Source: Acidobacteriota bacterium (lineage in GTDB: Bacteria > Acidobacteriota > Terriglobia > UBA7540). Taken from it: 11,874 bases of DNA. This document shows, one piece after another, positions 1 to 6,448 of the stretch. The position numbers were made by a program, and so were the translations under genes. The first letter of the stretch is position 1. Every line of letters begins with the position of its first letter. The stretch covers positions 1 to 11,874 of the forward strand of contig JAJYJL010000112.1 in NCBI GenBank assembly GCA_021789565.1. Direction: 5' to 3'. The notes below the pieces were generated by a model. It did not search any database. It was not told the DNA's origin and worked only from the letters and a program-made list of their open reading frames with translations.

Positions 1-179
1 AAACCACGGCCGTGCACTCCGCAGACGGCCACACGAACACGATCATTCGCCCCGAAAATCCTTTCCGGGCGAGTGAGGAAGCTGATGCTGCTGAGCGCAG
101 CAAGGCCCGCCGTCGTTCCCATTCCTTTCTTGAGAAAATCACGGCGGCTCACCTCAGGTTTCCTGGTTTCTTCTGACAT
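1..179 (-). CDS. Tat-exported Gfo/Idh/MocA-family oxidoreductase, N-terminal fragment
   Basis: The first 59 codons of a gene that runs off the left edge. The reverse strand reads MSEETRKPEVSRRDFLKKGM and onward. It has a twin-arginine motif S-R-R-D-F-L-K (residues 11-17), a hydrophobic Ala/Leu/Ser stretch (20-35), then the start of a mature domain, VRVAVCGVHGRG (48-59). The last six residues fit the GxxGxG dinucleotide-binding turn of a Rossmann fold. Tat leader plus 'GANDRVRVAV.G' is the usual N-terminus of the secreted Gfo/Idh/MocA sugar oxidoreductases that are abundant in Acidobacteriota and Planctomycetota. These bind NAD(P) in the cytoplasm and are exported folded. A Shine-Dalgarno AAAGGGGA (reverse complement of 184-191) lies 4 bases before the ATG. 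It starts 50 bases after the DUF6807 gene on the same strand, so one operon is likely. The family call rests on the leader and first strand only; the C-terminal domain is outside the window. Confidence 0.75.
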   Translation of the reverse strand, partial: MSEETRKPEVSRRDFLKKGMGTTAGLAALSSISFLTRPERIFGANDRVRVAVCGVHGRG

Positions 180-229
180 GGCGTCCCCTTTCGTCATAAT
201 GTGTTCGAGGGTGGAAATTTACCTCTGCC

Positions 230-1237
230 TCACTTTTCCTGCTCGGCGTACTTTCGGTATGCGCCGGCCACGTCGGCCTGTTTGTAATCGCCGTCGTGAA
301 TGAAAACGCGGTAGCGGAAAAGCAGGCTTTTGCCTTCATGGAGGGTATAGCTGCCATCCTGCAGCGGGTCGCGGGTGAAAAAGCTCCAGCCGAACGGATT
401 TGCCGCAAACAAGCCGTACCCGCGGGCATGCCAGTAGGTGGGATGGCGGAAGCTTCGCGGGCTGTCAAAGACGGCAATCCCGAGATTCTCGCCGTTGATG
501 GTCCCGTCGTAGTTCACCCAGTTTGCGCGGGTCCCCCAGATACCTTTCTCGCCTTCCGCGCCGTTCGAGTCAATCATCTCCGCCGGGGGAGAATTCAGCT
601 CCGGAGCAAGCCGAATCCCGAACGTTCCCTCCTTGGTGTCGCCAAACACCACCGGGTTCGGGCCAGCATGGACCACAAACTGGCAGTCGATAGTCCGAGT
701 GTCCCGGTCGCCACGGAAAGTAAAGGTTTGTGTCTCGGTGGCGATCACCCGCTTGTTGGGCGAAATCAGGTCAAATTCAGCCTGGATGGTTCCCGAGTCA
801 GGCCCGCCGCGCATTTCGTCCAGCTTGCGGAACACCATGCGCCCGTAAGCATGGCCGTGCCCGCCCCGGCCGTAAAATTTGTTAAAGACTTCCTCGCTCC
901 AGAAGTCCATCCCGTTGATGTCACCATGATCAAAGTAAAGCGGCCGCTGGTGAGGTTCGAGGGAGGGATCATGGAGGTTAGCCTCGGGAACCGTGTTCCC
1001 GATCGGATAGCCACGCGTAATAATGTTTCCCTTGGCGCTTCGTAGAGGTTGCAGGTACGGCTTGGCAACGTCAGGGTTAAAGTAATAAGTCGTGTAAGGC
1101 TTGCCGCCGATCGTCACGTGGATCTCGTTACCCTGCCGCTCAAAATGTACGGGCTCAGCAGCTCCCGCTGCGGCCGGGGAACAAACACACAAAAGACCAG
1201 CAAGCACGAATAGAACCCATCCCATTCCATGCTTCAT
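230..1237 (-). CDS. Secreted DUF6807 ('PmoA-like') family protein
   Basis: A 335-residue protein from the start chosen here. Residues 1-27 form a signal peptide (short basic n-region, core WVLFVLAGLLCVC, AGA-type cleavage), so it is exported. The mature part is beta-rich. It carries hallmarks I associate with DUF6807, an uncharacterised family sometimes mislabelled as methane oxygenase PmoA: HQRPLYF (96-102), HGDINGMDFW (104-113), and the C-terminal WHARGYGLFAANPFG (269-283). The conserved His, Asp and Trp residues would suit a carbohydrate-binding or catalytic pocket, but no reaction is known to me. The ATG at 1237 has GGGAGG 12 bases upstream. An ATG at 1258 (7 codons longer) also keeps a signal peptide, and the frame stays open to 1414, but that extension is Pro/Arg-rich and looks non-coding. 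It lies upstream of, and probably co-transcribed with, the Tat oxidoreductase, and is divergent from the LacI regulator. Family call fairly sure; function unknown. Confidence 0.85.
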   Translation of the reverse strand: MKHGMGWVLFVLAGLLCVCSPAAAGAAEPVHFERQGNEIHVTIGGKPYTTYYFNPDVAKPYLQPLRSAKGNIITRGYPIGNTVPEANLHDPSLEPHQRPLYFDHGDINGMDFWSEEVFNKFYGRGGHGHAYGRMVFRKLDEMRGGPDSGTIQAEFDLISPNKRVIATETQTFTFRGDRDTRTIDCQFVVHAGPNPVVFGDTKEGTFGIRLAPELNSPPAEMIDSNGAEGEKGIWGTRANWVNYDGTINGENLGIAVFDSPRSFRHPTYWHARGYGLFAANPFGWSFFTRDPLQDGSYTLHEGKSLLFRYRVFIHDGDYKQADVAGAYRKYAEQEK

Positions 1238-1391
1238 TGCTGTAATAAACCTCCCCATCGCTAAGATTTCGACCTTCCGGCCTGGCAGTGTTCTTGCAGC
1301 CACGACGGTCCCCGGCATAAAAGGCAACAAGGGCGCCACGGGGCGTCCCATGCAGGATTTCCCATCATGAAAAAATGCATGCCGTGACGGG

Positions 1392-1400
1392 ATGATAGCA
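1392..1400 (-). promoter_or_regulatory. Possible extended -10 promoter for the DUF6807 operon
   Basis: On the minus strand these bases read TGCTATCAT: a TGn extension followed by a 5-of-6 match to TATAAT. There is no convincing -35 at 17 bases upstream, which is tolerated for extended -10 promoters. Transcription would begin near 1385 and give a leader of about 148 bases. It has the same TGC-TAT-AT layout as the stronger box before trmFO. Position and match are seen; activity is inferred. Confidence 0.25.
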
Positions 1401-1424
1401 CGAGAACTGATCAACGTCGTAACT

Positions 1425-1440
1425 CGGTTCAGCGAAACCG
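1425..1440. promoter_or_regulatory. Pseudopalindrome CGGTT-N6-AACCG, possible operator
   Basis: CGGTTCAGCGAAACCG has five perfectly paired outer bases on each side and 6 of 8 symmetric pairs in total. It lies in the spacer between the divergent DUF6807 and LacI genes, about 40-55 bases upstream of the start point expected from the minus-strand -10 box at 1392-1400. Its 16-bp even symmetry is the size of a LacI-family site, but the regulator's target is unknown. A site of this strength can also occur by chance. Confidence 0.22.
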
Positions 1441-1785
1441 CGTAAGACCGGCCTCTCTTGAAGAGCCAACCTCGCCCGTTTGTTTACCAGTTTTAACAGG
1501 AGTGGTCAAGGTGAATTTGCGTATCTACCAAGAAAATATTCACAGATCAGCACTACTGGCAGACAGAAAGGTCTGGGAAGTGCTTGAATTGCTACTAAAT
1601 GCTTTCCTACAGCAACTTTTACATCTGATTTCAGGCCTTGAGGACAATCTGGCCGAATTACGAAAAAACATGCATTTTGGCAAATTTTCTGGTACCTTCT
1701 TTCAGACAAAATCATGTCATGACCGTTGGACGGGAACGGGGAACATGGAGCAAACAAAGATTTATTTAATGAAGGGGTTAGTACG

Positions 1786-2829
1786 ATGGCTGGGAAACTC
1801 AGGGTACAGGAACTTGCCAACAGGGCGAACGTGAGTGTAGCGACGGTTTCGCGCATTCTGAATGGTTCGGCGCGCGTCAGCCAGGAACTTCAGGATCGAG
1901 TGAGGAAAGCGGCTGTCGAAATTGGAATCAATCTTCAGGACACCACAAGATCCAGAACGGTTGCGTTCGTCCTCGGCAATCGGCACATGCTGCATATGTT
2001 CCACTCCAGAGTTCTGGCCGGCGCGCAGGACTACTGCACCGCGCACGGTTGGGACGCCATTTTCCTCTCCTATAACTACCAGCCCAGCGTTCCGTGGAAA
2101 GAACTGCGTTTCCCCCAGGTCTTGCGAAGGCGCGACATTATTCGGGCCGCCATCCTGGGTGGAACGCACTCGGAGAACCTTCTGATTGCCTTGAAGCATC
2201 GCGGGATTCCCTTCGCGGCGCTGGGCAACAATCTTCTGCTGAGTGAAACGGGGCATGTGGATTATGACGTTGCCTACTCGAACGACCTCCAGAGCGCGTA
2301 TGAGTTGACCCGCTATCTGCAAAGCCTCAACCACCGCAACATCTGGTTTGTAGGCAACACGAAGCTCCCCTGGTTTGCCCGGTGCTACAGCGGATACTCC
2401 CGGGCCATGAAGGACGCGGGACTGCTGCCGCGCCTGAGCGAGTTTTACTCGCAAGACGAAGAGGAAGTGGGCTACCTTGCAGGCAAATCGGTGCTGGGAG
2501 GCGGCCAGACGGTGACCGCCATTTTTGCCGGAACGGATCCCGCCGCGCGCGGGGTTTATCGGGCAGCCAAAGAAGCAGGCAAACAGATCCCCGGTGATTT
2601 AAGCGTGGTCGCCTGCAATGATACGTATGGGTCCTTGCTGAGCCCGCCGCTTACCACCATCAGGGAATTTCCTGAACTTCTGGGCAGCCAGATGGTGGAA
2701 CTGGTTCTCAGCCGCATTGCAGATCCGGACCTTCCGCCCCGGCAGGTCACCATTCCGACTGAAATTATCAAGCGGGAATCCTGCGCTTCTCTTTCCGCGC
2801 CTGCCGTTCACGCCCGGTCGAACAATTAG
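1786..2829 (+). CDS. LacI/GalR-family transcriptional regulator with shortened hinge
   Basis: A 347-residue cytoplasmic repressor or activator that should respond to a sugar. The N-terminus has the LacI helix-turn-helix: VQELANRANVSVATVSRILN (residues 7-26), then the third helix to about residue 46. The rest is a periplasmic-binding-protein-like effector and dimerisation domain, ending in the usual 'IPTEIIKRESC'. The ATG at 1786 follows GAAGGGG (1771-1777) by 8 bases and puts the HTH at the very N-terminus; the frame stays open to 1726 without support. Odd point: the hinge segment normally written YxPNxxARxL is missing. After EIG (45-47) the protein goes straight through INLQDTTRSRT (48-58) into the first strand VAFVLGN. 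From memory, Acidobacteriota have a LacI subfamily with this join and with 'FHSR.L.GA..YC..HGW' and 'VPWKEL', both present here in close form. The likely targets are the divergent DUF6807 operon, its own gene and the downstream esterase. Confidence 0.92.
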   Translation: MAGKLRVQELANRANVSVATVSRILNGSARVSQELQDRVRKAAVEIGINLQDTTRSRTVAFVLGNRHMLHMFHSRVLAGAQDYCTAHGWDAIFLSYNYQPSVPWKELRFPQVLRRRDIIRAAILGGTHSENLLIALKHRGIPFAALGNNLLLSETGHVDYDVAYSNDLQSAYELTRYLQSLNHRNIWFVGNTKLPWFARCYSGYSRAMKDAGLLPRLSEFYSQDEEEVGYLAGKSVLGGGQTVTAIFAGTDPAARGVYRAAKEAGKQIPGDLSVVACNDTYGSLLSPPLTTIREFPELLGSQMVELVLSRIADPDLPPRQVTIPTEIIKRESCASLSAPAVHARSNN

Positions 2830-2939
2830 CGGCTGGCTGACAAACTGCCCGGCGATATACCGCAGGGCAAAGTATCTATACCACCGTCTCCAAGGGCAAC
2901 AAGGCAGCAACCCTTCCCCCTCTGTGGGACCGGCATGGG

Positions 2940-2956
2940 GGCTGGAATTTCCAGCC
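2940..2956. promoter_or_regulatory. 17-bp perfect palindrome upstream of the esterase, candidate operator
   Basis: GGCTGGAATTTCCAGCC is an 8-bp perfect inverted repeat around a single central T. It ends 50 bases before the esterase start codon, within the 177-base gap after the LacI gene. No T-run follows it, so it is not a typical intrinsic terminator of the regulator gene. A protein-binding site controlling the esterase is the better reading. The odd-length centre is not typical of LacI-family operators, so the binding protein may be a different regulator. Confidence 0.4.
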
Positions 2957-2992
2957 ACGTGCCGGGTAGATAAAACCCCGATCGGCGACCCC

Positions 2993-3000
2993 AAGGAGGT
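2993..3000 (+). promoter_or_regulatory. Strong ribosome binding site that fixes a TTG start
   Basis: AAGGAGGT is a full match to the anti-Shine-Dalgarno core and lies 6 bases before TTG at 3007. It decides the start of the esterase: there is no ATG or GTG in this frame near the signal peptide. Confidence 0.8.
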
Positions 3001-3006
3001 TGTGAA

Positions 3007-3882
3007 TTGAGAAAAGCGGCTGTCGCAATTTTATTGATCATTCTCACTGCCGGAATTTCTCAGGCGGCAACTCACCAGACCGTGTTGCTCTGGCCCAACG
3101 GAGCGCCCGGCGCCAAGGGTGACCAGCCGGAGGACCAGCCCACACTCACCATCTTTCTGCCCGCCCCGGCAAAGGCTGTCCGGACCGGCGTGGTGGTTTG
3201 CCCGGGCGGAGGCTATGTGAATCTGGCCATGCAGAAGGAAGGGACCGACATCGCCGAATGGCTCAACTCCATCGGCGTTGCCGCTTTCGTTTTGAAGTAC
3301 CGGCTGGGTCCCCGCTATCATCACCCGATTGAGATGTGGGACGGCCAGCGCGCCATGCGGTATGTCCGTTACCATGCCAAAGAATACGGCATCGCTCCCG
3401 ATCGCATCGGCATCTGGGGATTTTCCGCCGGAGGGCATCTGGCTTCAACCGTCGGCACGCACTTTGACAAAGGCAAAACCCAGTCGGCTGACCCGATTGA
3501 TGGGGTGAGTTGCCGGCCCGACTTCATGGTTCTGTCCTATGCGGTGATTTCGTTTGTTACGCCTTACGTCCACCAAGGGTCCATGCATTACCTGCTGGGC
3601 GACCATCCCGATCCCAAACTGGTGCGCTACCTTTCAAATGAACTGCAGGTGACGCCGCAAACACCCCCTACCTTTCTGTTTTCCACAGACGACGACACCA
3701 TCGTTCCCTGCGAAAACAGCGTGTTGTTTTTTATGGCCCTGCGCAAGAACCACGTTCCGGCCGAGATGCACATCTTTGAGCCAGGACAGCACGGCGTGGG
3801 ACTGGCGCCGACGCACGCGGCCCTTTCCATCTGGCCCACGCTGCTTGCCAACTGGCTCCGAACACGCGGTCTGCTGAAGTAG
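3007..3882 (+). CDS. Secreted alpha/beta hydrolase, acetyl-xylan/feruloyl esterase (BD-FAE) type
   Basis: A 291-residue protein starting at TTG. Residues 1-21 are a signal peptide (MRKAAVAILLIILTAGISQA, AxA-like site), so it acts in the periplasm or outside. The alpha/beta-hydrolase core has the oxyanion segment CPGGGY (65-70), nucleophile elbow GFSAGGH with Ser140, acid Asp230 in DDTIVP, and His262 in GQHGVG. The WPNGAPG opening, the GGGY..LA...EG segment and the P-x-E-x-H-x-F-x-x-G-x-H-G-x-G end are those of hydrolases annotated as acetyl-xylan esterases or BD-FAE-like esterases. They remove acetyl or feruloyl groups from plant polysaccharides. A Ser takes the place often held by His before the acidic loop (FSTDDD). 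It lies 177 bases after the LacI gene on the same strand, with a strong ribosome site and a palindrome between them, so regulated expression is likely. The exact ester substrate cannot be read from the sequence. Confidence 0.9.
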   Translation: MRKAAVAILLIILTAGISQAATHQTVLLWPNGAPGAKGDQPEDQPTLTIFLPAPAKAVRTGVVVCPGGGYVNLAMQKEGTDIAEWLNSIGVAAFVLKYRLGPRYHHPIEMWDGQRAMRYVRYHAKEYGIAPDRIGIWGFSAGGHLASTVGTHFDKGKTQSADPIDGVSCRPDFMVLSYAVISFVTPYVHQGSMHYLLGDHPDPKLVRYLSNELQVTPQTPPTFLFSTDDDTIVPCENSVLFFMALRKNHVPAEMHIFEPGQHGVGLAPTHAALSIWPTLLANWLRTRGLLK

Positions 3883-4004
3883 CCCCTCGCGGAGCTTGCT
3901 GTCATCAGCATTCGTGTACGCGGCGGTGATCCATCCCGGAGCATTCGCGAGGCAGCCGAAACCTCTTTTGAGAACGCTGTTCCTACGGAATAGATTGCGC
4001 ACCC

Positions 4005-4745
4005 TTAGGCAGCAGACACGGAGGCCTCCACAACACCCAGCTTCTGCTTGAGCGCGGCCAAAACAATTTCCGCAGTTCGCTCCACGGTCAGCGGTCCCGT
4101 GTTGACCATGAGATCGTAATTCAGAGGATTGCGCGTGTCTTTCTGGAACTGCCTGTGGATAAACTCTTTCCGCTCCTGGTCAACTTTCGCCACTAGGAGA
4201 CTCGCGGCTTTGAGCGCAAGCCCCTGTGCCCTGGCAATGCGCTCCACACGCTCATCAAACGGCGCCACCATACTGACGCGGAGTGCGAATTGTGCAGGCA
4301 AGATGTATTCGGCGCCCCGGCCGACAACCACCACGTCACCCTGCTGCCCCAGGGTCAGCAGCACCTGCCGAAGGTGAAGCAGGTAATCCGTGGAACCGAT
4401 CTCCCTGGTCAGGACCTGGCGAAGAAACTCTTCCAGCCCGCCGCGTGTCTTCTCGTCGAGGCTTTCCACCAGTTGCTGGCGCATCTGTGTGCGTTCTGCG
4501 ATGGCATCAACAATCTGGCGGTCAAAAACCTGCCAGCCCAGGCGCTGTCCGATCAGGTTGGCCACCTGCCGCCCGCCCGCTCCCTTTTCGCGCGAGATCA
4601 GCAGATAGGGGCCAAAGTAGAGCCGGCCCAGTTTGCCTCGTCCCGGGCGTTCGCGATGCGCCTTGCGGCGGCGGGCCAGTTCCCAGCGGCCTATCTGCTG
4701 CTCGACAAGTTGCTCAAGGCTTGTTCCATGTTCTGGATGTGCCAT
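4005..4745 (-). CDS. Cytidylate kinase-like family protein
   Basis: A 246-residue P-loop-like protein. Residues 1-28 are a charged helix (LEQLVEQQIGRWELARRRK) typical of this group. Next come LLISREKGAGGRQVANLIGQRLGW (48-71) and VFDRQIVDAIAE (73-84), the nucleotide-binding segment of the cytidylate kinase-like family (AAK6/PF13189 type). The Walker-A lysine is replaced: GAGGRQ stands where CMP kinase has GSGKGT. That is characteristic of the family rather than a defect. VVVVGRGAEYIL (138-149) and LRVSMVAPFDERVERI (155-170) match later core strands and the lid. The family is distinct from the real CMP kinase Cmk, and its substrate is not established. The start at 4745 has AAAGGGGG 10 bases upstream. 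ATGs at 4754 and 4793 are in frame but less well placed. It converges with the esterase and is divergent from dprA, so it is probably a single-gene unit. Confidence 0.85.
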   Translation of the reverse strand: MAHPEHGTSLEQLVEQQIGRWELARRRKAHRERPGRGKLGRLYFGPYLLISREKGAGGRQVANLIGQRLGWQVFDRQIVDAIAERTQMRQQLVESLDEKTRGGLEEFLRQVLTREIGSTDYLLHLRQVLLTLGQQGDVVVVGRGAEYILPAQFALRVSMVAPFDERVERIARAQGLALKAASLLVAKVDQERKEFIHRQFQKDTRNPLNYDLMVNTGPLTVERTAEIVLAALKQKLGVVEASVSAA

Positions 4746-5232
4746 GTCAGCCATTCCCCCTTTCCGTTGCGAGGCCGTCGTTGCGCTCTGCATTCCGCTT
4801 GCTGCGCGTGTTGTCGTTGCCCACGCACGCGGATTTAACAGCCCGGTCCGTTTTCACTCCCTGCTTCCACTTTATCACCCATCCTGAACTCCAAAGCAGT
4901 GACATGAATCACCCGGCTGGTTGTTGCACGGCTGCTCGGTTCCTGGGTGAAAAATCCTGAAAACGAGCCTGGGCCGGAACGGCAGACAGGTCCTCCATCG
5001 GTGGAACTCAGCGCCCCGGGTGATTTCCGATCCTGGCGTCCTGGCTAGAGACTGTAAGGACTACGACATGGCTGGGGCGCCCGTCTGCAATTCCCGCCTG
5101 CTCATAAATTTGCGAAAATGCTTGCCTTTTGTCACCGCTCCTGCAATTTTATTGGGGCAATACTTGGCACATCGGTCAATGACGGCCCAAACGCTGGAAA
5201 GCGGTGCGGCATCAAAGCGCCAGAGAACATTC
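4746..5232. other. Divergent intergenic region between the kinase-like gene and dprA
   Basis: 487 bases with no gene I can support. The dprA frame is open back to 5020, but those 71 codons do not resemble a DprA N-terminus. One imperfect stem is visible: TCACCCGG (4909-4916) pairs with CCTGGGTGA (4942-4950) with a bulged T and a 25-base loop. It is followed by AAAAA, which is too weak for a terminator call. Promoters for both flanking genes should lie here; the closest sigma70-like candidates (TTGCCT at 5122 with A/T-rich sequence at 5145-5153) are poor. Confidence 0.4.
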
Positions 5233-6366
5233 ATGGATAGCAACACCGTATATTGGGTTGGACTTTCGCGCATCGAGGGGCTGGGAGTTCGCGGGATCCA
5301 TAAGCTGGCAGGCCACTTTGGTTCCCCCAAGGCCGCCTACATGGCCTCCCTGACGGAACTCGAAGCTTCCGGGCTTCCCGCAATCGTCTGCCAATCGGTT
5401 TTTGCTCAGGCGGGGCTGAAAGATGCCGAAGAGGAAATAGAGGCGGCGGAAAAGGCCGGCTGCCAGTTGGTCGATTACGATAATCCGTCTTATCCTCCGT
5501 TGCTGCGCCAGATTGAAGATCCGCCACTTGTTCTCTACGTCAAGGGAAACGTGGAAGTGCTTTCCGGGCACTGCCTGGCCGTTGTGGGCTCGCGGCGAGC
5601 TTCAGCCTACGGATTGCAGGTTGCGCGGCGGCTGGCCCGTGACCTGGCGGAGCGGAACATGGTCATTGTCAGCGGACTGGCTCGGGGAATCGATTCCGCA
5701 GCTCACCACGGGGCGCTTGAGGCCAAGGGCAGGACGATCGCGGTGCAAGGCAGAGGCATGGACGGAATCTATCCCCGAGAGAACAAGCGTCTGGCAGACA
5801 AAATTGCGGAATCCGGGGCCGTCATTTCGGAATTTCCGTTGGGCACGGGGCCGGCGCCCGAGAATTTCCCTATTCGCAACCGCGTGATCAGCGGGCTGTC
5901 ACTGGGCGTCATGGTGGTCGAGGCCAGCGAGTACAGCGGGTCGTTGATCACGGCGCGCCTGGCCGCTGAACACAACCGGGAGGTTTTTGCCGTGCCGGGC
6001 AACATCACGACGGCCCAGAGCTTTGGCCCCAACCACCTGATCAAGCAGGGTGCCAAGCTGGTGGGCGAGTGGATGGACATTGTTGAGGAGTTTCCGCCGG
6101 ATGTCCGGATGCAACTTCTTCCCTCCGCCGAGGCATCCGACGACGGGCAGGTGGTTAAAGACTCCGGCAGGCTCTTCGAGGAGTCTCTGACGCCGGAGCA
6201 GATGAAGGTTTTTGAGGCTCTGCGGGTGGATGAAGCGCTCTTTGTGGATGCGATCCTGGACTTGGTCGCGCTGCCCCAGTCACAGGTGATGCAGGTCCTG
6301 CTCGAGCTGGAAATGAGCGGCCTGGTTCGCCAACTGCCGGGCAAAAATTTCATCCGTAAGCTATGA
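5233..6366 (+). CDS. dprA: DNA processing protein DprA
   Basis: A 377-residue DprA/Smf, the cytoplasmic single-stranded-DNA binder that loads RecA onto incoming DNA in transformation and helps recombination. Three parts are visible. The N-terminal helix-hairpin-helix-like region is WVGLSRIEGLGVRGIHKL (8-25). The Rossmann-fold core has VVGSRRAS (117-124), SGLARGIDSAAH (147-158), GMDGIYPREN (175-184), NFPIRNRVISGLS (211-223), EYSGSLITARLA (233-244) and VPGN (254-257). The C-terminal winged helix has LTPEQMKVFEAL (319-330) to the end. The usual 'VLGxGxDxxYP' reads VQGRGMDGIYP, a small variation. ATG 5233 was chosen because the family's conserved W-x-x-L begins 7 residues later. No good Shine-Dalgarno is present; an ATG at 5179 would add 18 residues without family support. 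topA follows 82 bases downstream on the same strand, a common pairing, so co-transcription is likely. Confidence 0.95.
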   Translation: MDSNTVYWVGLSRIEGLGVRGIHKLAGHFGSPKAAYMASLTELEASGLPAIVCQSVFAQAGLKDAEEEIEAAEKAGCQLVDYDNPSYPPLLRQIEDPPLVLYVKGNVEVLSGHCLAVVGSRRASAYGLQVARRLARDLAERNMVIVSGLARGIDSAAHHGALEAKGRTIAVQGRGMDGIYPRENKRLADKIAESGAVISEFPLGTGPAPENFPIRNRVISGLSLGVMVVEASEYSGSLITARLAAEHNREVFAVPGNITTAQSFGPNHLIKQGAKLVGEWMDIVEEFPPDVRMQLLPSAEASDDGQVVKDSGRLFEESLTPEQMKVFEALRVDEALFVDAILDLVALPQSQVMQVLLELEMSGLVRQLPGKNFIRKL

Positions 6367-6448
6367 TGGACAGTAACAAGCTCAAGATAAGGGCATCTAA
6401 AGGAAGAGCGGGTCAGGCAGGATGGATCCGGACATGGGTTGTTAAGTT

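Larger units (their letters stand above)
1238..1785. other. Divergent intergenic spacer with an A+T-rich core
   Basis: 548 bases separate the DUF6807 and lacI-like starts. The frames open across it (1502-1834 plus, 1506-1856 minus) have no ribosome site and no family resemblance, so I do not call genes. From about 1500 to 1770 the sequence is visibly richer in A and T than the flanking genes, with runs such as AGAAAATATTC near 1530 and CGAAAAAACATGCATTTTGG near 1661. This suits a promoter and regulator-binding region. No plus-strand -35/-10 pair for the LacI gene was clear enough to annotate. Confidence 0.5.

Noticed and set aside
296..1045. A 249-codon plus-strand open frame opposite the DUF6807 gene
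   Set aside because: It lies antisense to a well-supported gene, has no ribosome site, and its translation resembles no family. It is open because of the codon bias of the true gene.
3885..3952. CCTCGCG (3885-3891) and CGCGAGG (3946-3952) as a terminator between the convergent esterase and kinase-like genes
   Set aside because: The 7-bp arms are separated by 54 bases and no T-run follows on either strand, so the pairing is too weak and distant to call.
4283..4960. Overlapping plus-strand frames (up to 225 codons) opposite the cytidylate-kinase-like gene
   Set aside because: Their translations are Pro/Arg/Ser-rich artefacts. The minus-strand frame has the recognisable fold motifs and a ribosome site.
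4860..5000. A tRNA-like or structured RNA in the kinase-dprA spacer, suggested by GGTTC and CACCC/GGGTG pairing
   Set aside because: No cloverleaf can be built: there is no 7-bp acceptor stem with a correctly spaced T-arm, and the stem is broken by a bulge.
5020..5232. A 71-codon N-terminal extension of DprA
   Set aside because: The extension has no resemblance to the family, and the conserved N-terminus starts a few residues after ATG 5233. It is most likely untranslated leader that happens to be open.
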